A stretch of DNA of 64,000 nt from Sisyra terminalis. Taxonomy: Eukaryota > Arthropoda > Insecta > Neuroptera > Sisyridae. The notes beneath the pieces are model-generated. The model saw nothing but the letters and a program-made list of their open reading frames with translations, had not been told where the DNA came from and made no database searches. The position numbers and the translations under genes are program-made. Shown in pieces: positions 1-11,500 of the stretch. Position 1 is the stretch's first letter, and the number at the start of each line of letters is the position of its first letter. Location of the stretch: NCBI GenBank assembly GCA_958496175.1, contig OY292275.1, positions 35,727,701 through 35,791,700 on the forward strand, given 5' to 3'.

Positions 1-31
1 ATTAAGTTAAAAAAAATTCCTTTGTATAAAC

Positions 32-78
32 CAGGGAGTTTGCACTTAATGCAAAAACGTGGTCAAAAGGAAGGGCCA
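32..78 (+). repeat. Left terminal inverted repeat of the P element
   Basis: Starts CAGGGAGTTTGCACTT and contains CGTGGTCAA and GGGCC blocks that recur in the same order in the reverse complement of 4507-4554. The 8-bp target duplication lies immediately outside (24-31). A tandem ACGTATGA pair with 10-bp spacing (123-130, 133-140) lies just inside and could be a subterminal transposase-binding site; that role is inference. Confidence 0.88.
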
Positions 79-540
79 TGGCCGGAGTTTCTAGTATATT
101 TTTAGTGACTATTTTTTCTAGAACGTATGACAACGTATGATACGGTTTGGTACAAGGAAATAATTTTTGTATGCAATTCTGTAGTAATGGTTTGAGTCAT
201 TGCTAATTTTAAATAATGAAACTTGGATAACATGAATTAATATAATTTTATTTTAATTAAGTATCTGAAATAGGAAATTATGAACGAGATCAAAAAAAAA
301 TTGTAATAAAGTAATATATTTAATTTGAATAACCTAAAATCAGTACACCATGTATAATTGTATCATAGTTTTAAAAATATAACAATATAAAATGATTATA
401 CATATATATACAAAATTAATAGAAATTAAACATTTAACATACGCAAATCATAAAATATAACTTATTAAACTATATTCAAAGTAAAAATTAAATAATAAAT
501 ATTACCTTAAACATTAGTTATAAATCTATACTTAGAATCT

Positions 541-617
541 AACTATATATTAATAATATATATTAATAACTATATATTAACTATAACTATATATTAACTA
601 TAACTATATATTATACA
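541..617. repeat. AT-rich tandem repeat at the truncated transposase end
   Basis: Repeats of ACTATATATTAACTATA, about 18 bp per unit and clearest at 568-615, directly abut the premature end of the transposase frame. The repeat may mark the junction where 3' coding sequence was lost. Confidence 0.7.
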
Positions 618-3600
618 ATGCAGTTATATGACTCCACTTGGCACTTTTATCGTTTAAGCAAAAATCTCTCTCCAACATATTATTTCGAATACCTTTCAAC
701 AAATGAGGAGGATCGAAAATGTGGAGAATCTCTTTCCCATTAATTAAGTACGATTCCCCAACCTCCTCATTATTGGCTAACCTATTTTGATTTGAAAATG
801 TAGTTAATGTTCGTATGGCTGCCGAATTGTTTTGTGCTTGGTCACATATTGTCGCTCGTACGTAAAAGCCTGCATTTTGCAAGGCAAGATTGACTTCTAC
901 AATGCATTGTTGTAAGATGTTCGCTCCGGTCACACTATCAATGAAATAAAATGCGACCGGTTGCTTGTAATCATGGAAAATGCCGCGTATCATAAAGCAC
1001 AAAACATGATCAGCGTAGTTTTTAAATCTGCAGGAACCAATATCTTCAAAACCGAAGATATGATCCTCCTTACTATTGTAGTGAACACCTACCCCTAAAC
1101 TCATCTCATTAAATAGAAGCACACAATTTTTTATCTTCTCATCATTAGCATCATTTAAAATTAGAGTTAAATTTTGAAAAATAGCATGATTAATTCCAGG
1201 TTGAAGATCCACAATCGGCATCTGACGCTGAATGGTGGCTAATGAGGGCATTTCTATTTCATTCGATAAGAAATTGTATGCTTTACTGGGCGTTATGCTG
1301 GCAAATCTCATGGATAGTTTTTTAAAATTATTCGAATACCGGCAACCCTTCCTCGACAATTGATTCTTTCTGTTCTTTTGAAATTTGTTCTTAACAATTT
1401 CCTTTAGCAAGTCCGAGCAATGTGCCCTCCCAACGACAGTGTCAAAACTGTTTTCCCTCTCCTTATCTAATTGCCGTTTCAATTTTCTAATTTTTCGGCG
1501 TAATGCGTGTACAACTTCCTTCTGGTCTTCATCATTAATTATGGGTACTGTTTGAGACTGGGTGTCGCGGTCGGTTTGTAATTCTTGAAGATTTTGTATT
1601 TCATCGACCTCCTCAATTTCTGGTTGGGACGGTTGACTCAGGTTGACTTATGTTGTAATTAAGATCTGAAATTTCAATCTAATGTTAGGTTTGAAATACT
1701 TTTATTTAACTAATAATAAAAATCCTCTTTCTTGACATAATCTTAATAAAACAATATAATATATTATGTTAAACATAATATGAAAAACTATATTTTAACT
1801 ATAATTATTATGTTAAACTATAGTTTTTGAAAAACTGAAATTTTTTTGTTGACTGCATTTTTTTCCTTAGAAGTTTAATTGTGCTTTAAACAGGATCTAT
1901 TCTCCAATTACATTTAAAAGTATGCAAAAATTTTCGGCATTAATTATTGCCAGTAAAGAACTGTTGAATTTCCTATTTCCCGGAACAAAAAAAAAAAATT
2001 AATACAAAGAAACTTTTTCAAATAGAAATGTGTTAACATAGTTAACATAAAATAGCGATACATTTAAATGTTAACTATATAATATTTGTTTATAATATGT
2101 TATTATCTTTTAAATTTGTAATTTTCCTCAATATCCTTTTTTACTTAAAATATATTGTTACGTTTTTACGATAGGCTCGTTTAGGTTTGTTTCAAGACAT
2201 AACACTATTTATTTTATTACAAACATATTAATTTATTTTATAACATTTACTTTAACGGTTGTTGCGATTTATTTCGAGCAATTACTTATTTTAATTTAAT
2301 AATTAACTAAATAATAAACTTATTTTAACTAAATTGAAACTTTTTATTTACATTTTAACTATAGTAATAACGAATTTTTTACCCCGATAACTTAATCAAA
2401 AAAATAAGACACACCCACCTTTGGCCCCATTGCCGTTAATATATTTTTTTATAAATTTTATATTTTACTATATTTATAAATGAAACTTTTTTTAAATTTC
2501 TTCTGCACAAGTCCTAGAATCCCTTATGACTTTATATGACCCTTTGATCGTTTGACCTTTTGGTACCTTCGATCAAAAGTCTTTTGGCCCTAATTAATAA
2601 AGAAAAATATTATTTAAGAACAATATTAAATTTATATACAAACTCAATGGGGCCAAAGCTGGGCGTGTCTTATTTTTTTGATCAATTTACCGAGTAAAAA
2701 TTCGGTAGTTACCATAGTAATTCATATGAATTTTAAATAAATAAATATTTAAGCAAAATTATATTTCTAATAAAATTTAATATAAAAGTTAAAACTTAGT
2801 TGTTAGTAAAATATGGTATTTTGAGTAATTGTTGATGCTTCATCTATTTCTTTCAAATAATAATATCCCTGTAAAAAAAGCATTTTAAAGGTCTTTTGGC
2901 TCCAATATAATACAAAAAAAAAATATTTAAGAACAATATTAAATTCATATACAAACTCAATGGGGCCAAAGGTGGGAGTGTCTTATTTTTTTGATCAACT
3001 TACCGAGTAAAAATTTGGTAATTACCATAGTATCTCGTATGAATTTTAAATAAATAAATAATTTTAAATAAATAAATATTTAAGCAAAAATATATTTCTA
3101 ATAAAATTTGATATAAAAGTTAAAACTTAGTTGTTAATAAAATATGATATTTTGAATAATTGTTGATGCATCAATCTATTTTTTTCATATAATAATATCC
3201 CTGTTAAAAAACATTTTAAATGTCCAAAATACCCATTAGAAGTTGGTTAAAATTATTAAACGCATTTTAAATGTAATGCTTTCAAAATGCCTCTAAATAC
3301 CATTTTTAACTGGGATAAGAATAAAATAATATGCTATCATTGCTATCGTATATTGAACCATTAAACGAAACTTAACTTGAGTTTCCCGGTTAACATTGTA
3401 TTAAATTAAAAGAAGAATCGTAATTTTCATATGAAATAAAGTAATATTAATTTATAAAATAAATATAATCCATGTCGAATTATAATACCGATAGTTTAGT
3501 AACGGTGACATTCGGTTAGAAGTTTAAAACTCAAGTTAATATTTGCAACGATCTTGCGTAATTTTAATTTTTAGTTTAATATATTTCGTTGAGCACTTAT

Positions 3601-3999
3601 CGAGAATGTACTTTTCGTAATACCGTAATCATTTTTCTTATATTAATCTTTTTTTTAATGTTCTTTAACACAATGAAAGGAAAATAAATTTTGCAGTCGT
3701 ATTGTTGTCATAAACTTTAAGAGGATGTTTGAAATAAATTAAGATTTTTGTTACTTACCGGGCAAATTAATAGTTGGAAAATCATTATATGCAAGCCTAT
3801 TTCCGTAACTGTTTATAGGGCGAGCAAAGTGGTTGGAGCAAATTCGAAATTCATGATAGTTCATATAATTAATTTTTGAATTCCGAATGGCTCCAATCCA
3901 CTTTTGCCGCGCATAAACACTATTACCCAATTCTTGAGATGGCAGACGATGTAGATTCACTTTTGCACCACATATGCCAATGCAGCATTTTCGTGGCAT
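604..3999 (-). CDS. THAP-domain P-type transposase, C-terminally truncated (two exons)
   Basis: DNA-cutting and DNA-joining enzyme of the surrounding P element. Exon 1 (3999-3759) starts at an ATG and encodes a THAP C2CH zinc finger: C5/C6, C10, W34, C54 and H57, then a DFPTI motif resembling the THAP AVPTI box. It ends at a strong donor, G|GTAAGT. Exon 2 (1646-604) begins after ATAAG; a phase-1 join fits exactly, because the donor leaves one nucleotide and the acceptor supplies two. The pyrimidine tract is weak. Exon 2 holds a basic leucine-rich helix (around HALRRKIRKLKRQL), then P-transposase signatures: NEMSLG, CDQAQNN and HIFDPPHLLKGIRNN. The conceptual product is about 427 aa, while P transposases are about 750 aa. 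The reading frame stops after LYNI beside an AT-rich tandem repeat, so the later catalytic region is missing. The first catalytic Asp (family DEM) appears as Asn. Confidence 0.8.
2385..3228. repeat. Internal inverted and direct repeats in the P-element intron
   Basis: A GC-richer block containing TGGGGCCAAAG and GTGTCTTATTTTTTTGAT occurs three times: inverted at about 2385-2435, and direct at about 2646-2695 and 2957-3005. The two direct copies belong to adjacent units of about 311 bp (about 2579-2889 and 2890-3228) that stay similar throughout, so this is a tandem duplication. The inverted copy makes a potential hairpin with the first direct unit. No coding capacity is seen. Confidence 0.8.
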
Positions 4000-4506
4000 A
4001 TTGCACTATTTAACCAAATCTAATAATAAAAATAAAACTTAAGGCAATGAAAACCAAAACATGTAAAAGCTGCAATACCTGGAAAATCAGTTCCTCCGTA
4101 AATGTTTGTTAATAATCGTTCTTTTTACTGCGATTACTTTATGCTTTATGCTTGATTATTTTATGCTTATGTCATTAAACTGATTTAATTGCTTTTTTTA
4201 AGTATTATAAACAGTTTAACAGTTGCTATGGTTTTAAAAATTAAAACCTTAATATTTTATTCTGCTAGGGGTCACTAAAACTCGATATTTTTCAAAAACA
4301 GTTCCTTTTTTTCCCATTAGAGGTGATGTCATATGTGTCATATTTATAAAACGATTGTGATTTCGAATAACTATGAAGTTAAACACGAAGCCATGTTTGC
4401 CCTGTATTTCAGGTAGTCAACTACAGATAGGGGAATGTAAATTCCCCGTTAGAAATCATGCTTCTCTCTCTATGAATTAAAAATTATATAGCTCTATGTA
4501 GCTCTT

Positions 4507-4554
4507 TGGCCCTGGTGCCTTGACCACGATTTCCTATGAAGTGCAAACGCCCTG
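4507..4554 (-). repeat. Right terminal inverted repeat of the P element
   Basis: Read on the minus strand it starts CAGGGCGTTTGCACTT, then CGTGGTCAA and GGGCC, matching the left end with a few mismatches and small indels. The second copy of the 8-bp duplication follows at 4555-4562. Confidence 0.88.
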
Positions 4555-4562
4555 GTATAAAC

Positions 4563-5031
4563 CGCAGGCATTTACATTTTTTTTAGGTAAATTTTAAATC
4601 TTTTACCTAAAACTGTGTACTAAAAATGTAGCAGATAATGAAACTTGATTTAATTTTTAAACACGCATTTATTCTACAACGGATATTACGGATTCCAGAA
4701 TAATGCTTCTAATTCTCTTTTCCACCCATTTTTTCTTTATATTTGTATTTGTTTTTAATTTAATCCATTTTTCGAAGTCGTTCGCGTGTAAATAAGAAAA
4801 ATTACTGTGGATCATATCAGTATTAAGTTTCCCCACCCCTTATAAAAACTGATGAAATAAAAATAAATGTTATTAAAGGCCTCGAAGTTTGAATTTGCTT
4901 ATGGGTCTAAAAATCTAGTTACGTCACTAACTTTATCTTTTTACACAAAATATATATTTATAAACTACTATTGCTTCAATTGATGGGATAGGAATTGTTA
5001 TTAATAATGCATTTTCTATTGTTAAAAAAAA
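4563..5031. other. Non-coding flank with a dispersed-repeat copy
   Basis: No gene is seen. About 4650-4850 is a copy of the repeat that also occurs at 17160-18052. Shared blocks in the same order are ACACGCAT, the CGTGTAAATA region, GATC...CAGTATTAAG and CCCACCCCT. The copy here lacks the MITE that interrupts the other one. Confidence 0.65.
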
Positions 5032-6346
5032 TTGACTGACATAATTGGAAATATTTTACTAATTTTTACGGTTTTCAATTGGGTCCTGTGTCAAACTAGG
5101 TGCAAATTGAAAATTGGTATTTGTTGTGAATAAATTAGAAACCCTTCGGAAGCCATACAAAATCAGCGTTGTTCTTGATTTTTTTTAAAACATTATTTAA
5201 ATAAAAACTCAGCTTTTTCCCTCAAAAAATTCATGTGGGAAAAATATCTAATGATTTGAGACGATGTAATATAAACCAGGAGTGTCCAACATGATTTTGT
5301 GCGGTTCAGATTTAAGATTTTTATTACCGCTGCGGGATAAAAGAAATTCCCAATAGTAAAGTAATAGCAATAATTATACATATAAAGATGGACATTATTT
5401 GTACGGTTTAAAATTTAACAAGCTCGCGGATCGTATGTTGGACAGCCCCAGTCTATACCTTCGTTTATCATTAGTAAGTGTAAACTGACCATATTTTCAT
5501 TGAGACAAAGCGGGACAAATGAGGTGAAATGAAAATTATAATTTCGTTATGAAAGTAGACCAATAATTCAAAAAAATATCTACTTAGAATCTAAATATCT
5601 ACTTAAATGATATCTACTAGACATACAACTCATATCTTGTCTGTAAGTATATGAAAATGTATTTATTAATTATTGGTAGTTAAATTTTTTTTTCTAAAAT
5701 TTGAATAATATGGCAAACAAAAATTTGAATAATATGGCTGTCAACTAGTTTAAATTTTTTTAAATTATGATAATCTTTCACGGTCAAATTTTTGATCTGT
5801 GTAAATACACAAGCAATAAATTCGGATAATTTATTAAAATTTCGGACCATTTTTCACATAAATTGGTCAAATTATATTTTACGCTTAATATAGCTTTTAA
5901 AGTTTTAATGTCCAACTGCGTTTTTTCAGTTGTTCATATTTTATTGTTACTAGAAAAAACACTAATGTACTTGATACTTATTTTCTTTCAAAATCGCTTA
6001 TTTTAATGTCACTAAAAGAAAGTTTTTAAATTCCTTGAATTGAACTGTCCATCCTTTAGATATTTTCTAAAAAGTGGAATATTTCAAAAATTGGTGGGAT
6101 GCGAGAAAGTCTTCCAAATATCAAGATGTGTGTTAAGTTACTTCTGTACTTTAAGTTAGTGCATTCTATATTTTTACCTGCTTTCAAAATATGATTTTTT
6201 GAAGGTTAATAATTTATTAATAAAACATATCAACACTTAATTTGAACCTGGTTTGACACAAAGTCCACAATTGAAAATCGTAGAAATATGTAAAAAGTTT
6301 TGAAAATTCAGATACTTGCCACTTTTTTTCTAATTGTGTCAGTCAA
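5032..6346. mobile_element. Non-autonomous element with long imperfect inverted repeats
   Basis: The left arm 5032-5110 (starting TTGACTGACA) matches the reverse complement of the right arm, about 6236-6346 (also TTGACTGACA on the minus strand). Shared internal blocks include GATTTTCAATTG-like and TGTGTCAAAC(T/C)AGGT. The right arm carries about 30 bp of extra sequence. The interior shows no significant coding frame. I could not settle a target duplication, so the superfamily is not assigned. Confidence 0.55.
5277..5451. mobile_element. hAT-like MITE nested in the inverted-repeat element
   Basis: A 175-bp segment starts CAGGAGTGTCCAACAT and ends ATGTTGGACAGCCCCAG, so the ends are inverted repeats of the CAGGGGTGTCCAA type common in hAT elements. 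The flanks are similar but not an exact 8-bp duplication. A small open frame inside (5193-5381, minus) spans the element end and is not considered a gene. Confidence 0.55.
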
Positions 6347-7490
6347 GCTTTAATGGAAGAACAAGAAGATTGATTTTATGTGCAAAATTTTGTTTTTATT
6401 ATTCTTTCGAAAAGAATTAGTTTGGCATGTTAATTCTCTAAACCAAAGGTTTAATAGATCAAAATTGAGAACTCTGAAAATTTTTGTATCATGTTTGCCT
6501 CGATTATTTACCTGCTATGCAGATTAGCTTTGAAAAAACAGGGCCTCTTTTTATGAGGATTGAGGACAAAATAATTAATTTAGTGTGTAAATTATTGTAG
6601 TAAGAAATTGTATAAAAGAGTCATTAAAAATAATAGCACATTAATTATTTTGAATACGTAAAATAGTTATTACCTGATTTAGTATTTTAATTGGTTCTGT
6701 ACACAACTATAAAATTTATTTTCAATTTTTAACTTTACAAAATTATAACTTTTCTTAAATTTGTTAAACTATAATAACTTATAACTATACTACCCTAATA
6801 ATTTTAAAAAAAAATTGTGATATAAATTGTATTTATTAACATATAATTTGCACCTATCTATTGCATATATTTATATATTTCATATTTAAGAGTTTCTCAA
6901 ACTTTTAATACTTGCAACTCAGTTTTCAATTATAATTATCGTCGGACCCTTCTCTTTACAAAATTAATAATTGATTTATTAACCATTTATCAATGTAACT
7001 GATGGTTTTCTGCAATTGAAAATTTGAAGACAAATAAAATCATAGGTAAACATCGAAAAAGAAGTCAGCTAGTTTAAATTCCTAATATTATTTTTTTCTT
7101 TGAATAACTGCTTTACAATGCAAAACTGTGGCTGTCGTTAAAAATAATTAATAAACTTCCCTTTAATTTAGAATTGGTAAAAACAATATCATATACATTT
7201 GCATAACTGACACATTGATAATAATATTTTGATAGTGTAAATCCATACTTTTTTTATTATTTCAGAATATTGCTTGTTTTTTTTTCTTTTCATTAAATTA
7301 TTTTTCAGTAAATAATTTTTCTTTAACAATTTTACTCTTAGGGAGTGTATACCCATTGTTTAAAAATTGCTACAATAGCTATCGGTAGTGTCAATTTTGG
7401 TACTATCCGCATTTTTAAGAGGTTTCTGTGTTGGTTTTCATCTACTAACGCACACGCGGTAAAAAATTATAGTATACATAATTTATATAG
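6347..7490. other. Gene-free AT-rich stretch
   Basis: Nothing recognised: no long frame, no splice-bounded coding block, no clear repeat. I searched it for the missing first XDH exon (FxVNGKK-like codons before a donor) without success. Confidence 0.6.
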
Positions 7491-7985
7491 TATAGTATAA
7501 ATTATAGTTATTCAATGTAACATCGTAATCTAGAACTAGGCTTTCATTAATTTAGTCTTTACCTTAATTATATTTAAAATTTACGATGTACAATTAAATT
7601 ATTGAATTTTTACGTTATAATATCGTATTTATTACGACAGTTTTCTGTAATAAATACAATAACAAAAAGTACGATGTAAGAATGGAAACTTTTCTGTAAG
7701 TGTAAGTGAATATATACATTTACCATTTGCAAGTAAAAGAGATAGAACTAATATATTTGCCCCTATTCTCTATCTTTCCAACGAACACATGCGTACGAGT
7801 GACACAACTTGAGTATGTATGGACTCCATAGATGAACTACTTTTACGAACAAGAAGTTTTTACAATGTCGCATTGTAAAAATTACAATCCATTTGTTCGG
7901 GTTTAGCACTGCAATTACGAACAACAAAGATTACGATGCATTTCTGTAATATTTCCTAAAAAATTTTTTCGTGCATTTAGTTAAT
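7490..7985. repeat. Palindrome cluster with recurring TTACGATGTA motif
   Basis: TTACGATGTA-like words in both orientations occur at 7521-7528, 7581-7590, 7670-7679 and 7931-7940. Two hairpins lie among them: 7625-7657, with arms GTATTTATTAC / GTAATAAATAC, and 7857-7881, with perfect arms TTTTTACAATG / CATTGTAAAAA around TCG. This looks like a foldback or degenerate MITE; the outer ends are not defined. Confidence 0.5.
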
Positions 7986-8578
7986 TATCAAATTTCTATT
8001 ATTTAAAGTCTTTTTTAATTGATTTTTTTTAATAATTTTTTTCAATACATATTTTCTTCTAAATAAAAGAATTATTTTTTATTTCTTCAAATCATATTAT
8101 TTCTTAAAACAGTCAAATGATATTGAAATAATCTACTTACTTGAAAATTGTTTTAAATAGTTTATTTTTTTGTGGAATATAAAAACACACTGTAACCGAA
8201 TATTGAGTGCAACTTTATCCTGCAAACATTTTTAAGTTGCTACGTTGGTCCTTGAGGCAAAAAAAAATATTTTAATTATTTTCTTAAATTCACCATTATA
8301 AGATATCAAAAATGAAGTAAGGAGAGAATGGCAACGAAGAATATGTTTTATTTTATAAAATTTGAGCACTGCGTTAATTAAATAAAAGATAAAGACAACC
8401 TATAAAGATATAAAGAACATACTTTAATTTACTTTACTTTATCAATACAAATTTGTTGTTACGCGTGATTAAAAACTTTTAATTTTACTTTATAATCAGC
8501 TTACAACGATTAGTTTATCTTATCGTTGCTGCATAAAATATATTTGCATTTCTTAAAGTATTTTTTTTCTTTTTAAAG
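7986..8578. other. Intron or upstream sequence before the first visible XDH exon
   Basis: AT-rich, no coding sequence seen. It ends in a pyrimidine-rich tract and AAAG acceptor directly before the exon at 8579. Confidence 0.6.
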
Positions 8579-11500
8579 GTTACTGAAGAAAATGTGAATC
8601 CAGAATGGACACTTTTGTATTACTTAAGAACCAAACGTATCCTTTTTATAAATATAAAAATATGCATTTCTATTAAAAATTATACCTACAATTTCATAGC
8701 ACAAATACTAAGTATAACGATTTTTGCAATAACTTCTTCAATAGATTTTAATTTTAATCAATCTTTTTTCTTTGCGAAAGTTTTTGTAAATACATTCAAC
8801 ATTGTTCAAATTTGCATAGGTTTTTAAATTTTTCCAACTCAAGTTAATTCATAAATTCTGTATTTGTATTCTATACTCTCTAGCTATGAATTCTATATTT
8901 ATGTTCTTGTTTGGTATTAAAGTTTTGTTTTAATGTGTGTTTATTCCTTATAATTTAATCAGTAAATTTGTGTGGAACAAAGTTAGGATGCGCCGAAGGA
9001 GGATGCGGTGCTTGTACAGTTATGATCTCAAAACTAAATCGTACAACTCAAATAATCAGGTAGAATATTTACTAGTTTAAAATAAAGTTTACTTTTCACC
9101 TTTTTTATTTTTAGTCATTTTGCTGTGAATGCATGTTTGACTCCAGTTTGTGCAATGCATGGTTTAGCGGTAACTACAATTGAGGGAATTGGAAGTACGA
9201 AAACTAGATTGCATCCAGTGCAAGAACGGATCGCTAAAGCACACGGGTCTCAGTGTGGATTTTGCACTCCAGGAATAGTTATGTCAATGTATTCACTTCT
9301 CAGAAGTTTACCAAAACCTTCAATGAAAGATTTAGAAATCGCATTTCAAGGAAATCTTTGTCGCTGTACTGGTTACCGACCAATTATTGAGGGATACAAA
9401 ACATTCACCGAAGATTGGGAACAGGAACAGCAAAAATACAAGCATTCTTATATTGAGAACGGAGAATGTACTCTTGGTGAAAAGTGTTGCAAAAGAAATA
9501 GAGAATGTGAAACAGATGAAACTTTATTTAATCCAAAGGAATTTACTCCATATGATCCAACGCAGGAACCAATTTTTCCTCCCGAGTTGAAGCTTAATCA
9601 ATGCTACGATAATCAAAATTTATTGTTTAGAGGATCGAATGTAACTTGGCATAGACCAAATACTTTAGATCAGTTAGTGCACTTGAAATCATTGCATCCA
9701 GATGCACGAATAATTGTTGGAAATACGGAAGTCGGTGTTGAAGTTAAATTCAAAAATTGCCTCTATCCAGTTTTGATTCACCCATGTCGAATTAAAGAAC
9801 TGACAATTATAAAAAAAAGTGAAAAAAGTATTTGCATAGGAGCTGCAGTCACCCTAGCTGAAGTAGAAGAATTTTTAAAACAGGAAATTAAAGATTTGCC
9901 AGAATATAAAACAAGGATTTTCACGGCCATTGTTGAAATGCTTCATTGGTTTGCTGGAAAGCAAATTAGAAACGTCGCTGCTATTGGTGGAAATTTAATG
10001 ACTTGCAGTCCCATTTCAGACTTGAATCCAATCTTAATGGCAGCATCTTGTGAATTAGATTTAATAAGCAAACGAGGGCCAAGAAAAGTATTAGTTAATG
10101 AACATTTTTTCACAGCCTACAGAAAAAATGTCATTGAAAAAGACGAAGTTTTAGTTTCAATCAATATTCCTTATACAAAAGAAAATCAATTCTTCTGTGC
10201 TTTCAAGCAAGCAAAACGTCGAGATGATGATATTGCAATTGTTAATGCAGCATTCAATATCGAACTAGCTGTTAACACTAATACTTTGGAAAATATACGA
10301 ATTGCTTACGGAGGAATGGCTCCTACAACGGTGATGGCATTAAAGACTGGAAAAGTATTACGAGGCAAGCAATGGAAAGAAAATATTTTGGAAATTGCTT
10401 ATGAACATTTACTTGAAGATTTGCCCCTTTCACCTAGTGCACCGGGAGGAATGATTCAGTACAGACGAGCTTTAACATTAAGCTTGTTTTTCAAAGCATA
10501 TTTATATATTTCTGAAAAATACTACAACGTTATCAAACAAATAGAGTCTATACCTTCCCATTATAAAAGTGGGAGCGAATGTTTTGAAGTAGTTAGTCCA
10601 AAAAGCTCTCAACTATTTGCAATTTCATCAAATGCGACGTCTACAGATTTAGTTGGGAAACCAAAAGTTCATGTTTCTGCTTTCAAACAAGCTTGCGGAG
10701 AAGCTGTATATTGTGATGATATACCTCGTTACGCCGATGAATTATATTTAGCCTTTGTATTAAGTTCAAAATCACATGCAAATATATTGTCTGTAGATCC
10801 CTCAGAAGCTCTCGCTATGCCGGATGTAAATGCATTCTTTTCTGCTAAAGATTTGAATGAAGATCAAAATAAAATTGGAAGTATTGTTCACGATGAAGAA
10901 ATATTTATCGAAAAAACTGTTAAAAGCCATGGGCAAGTAATAGGGGTGATTATAGCAAAAGATCAAATGACGGCTCAGAGGGCAGCTCGTAAAGTAAAAG
11001 TTACTTATGAAGAGTTACAGCCAGTCATTATTACAATTGAAGATGCCATAAAACATAAATCTTTTTTCCCAAGTACGCCCAAACGAATAATTAAAGGAGA
11101 CGTTGATACGGCTTTTAAAACAAGCGATCACGTGGTTGAAGGAGAATGTAGAATGGGTGGACAAGAGCACTTTTATTTTGAAACTCATGCGGTACTGGCT
11201 GTACCAAAAAATGAAGATGATGAAATGGAAATTTTCTCATCCACACAACATCCAACTGAAATAAACGTAAAATTTTCCTTTGAAAATATTTCCATGAGTA
11301 TAACTAATTATTTTTTGTAGAAATTAGTAGCGCATATGTTAGATATTCCAATCAATCGAGTGGTAACACGAGTGAAACGTATTGGAGGAGGCTTTGGAGG
11401 AAAGGAATCTCGAGGAACAATAATTGCTCTTCCTGCGGCTTTAGCAGCTTATAAGTTGAAACGACCAATACGTTGTATGCTTGATCGTGATGAAGACATG

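Larger units (their letters stand above)
32..4554 (-). mobile_element. P-element superfamily DNA transposon with intact ends
   Basis: The 4,523-bp element begins CAGGG and ends CCCTG. Its termini are imperfect inverted repeats of about 47 bp (32-78 and 4507-4554). It is flanked by an exact 8-bp duplication, GTATAAAC, at 24-31 and 4555-4562; 8-bp duplications of GT...AC type are characteristic of P elements. The minus strand carries a THAP zinc-finger exon (3759-3999) and a transposase exon (604-1646), as in P/THAP9 transposases. The intron between them is about 2.1 kb and holds internal repeats. The transposase lacks its C-terminal part, so this copy is probably non-autonomous although its ends look mobilisable. 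Identification rests on ends, duplication and protein together. Confidence 0.92.

Noticed and set aside
8315..8345. Candidate first XDH exon around GAGAATGGCAACG
   Set aside because: No FxVNGKK-like frame ending at a donor in the needed phase.
9387..9590. Small plus-strand frame inside XDH
   Set aside because: Out-of-frame shadow of the large XDH exon.
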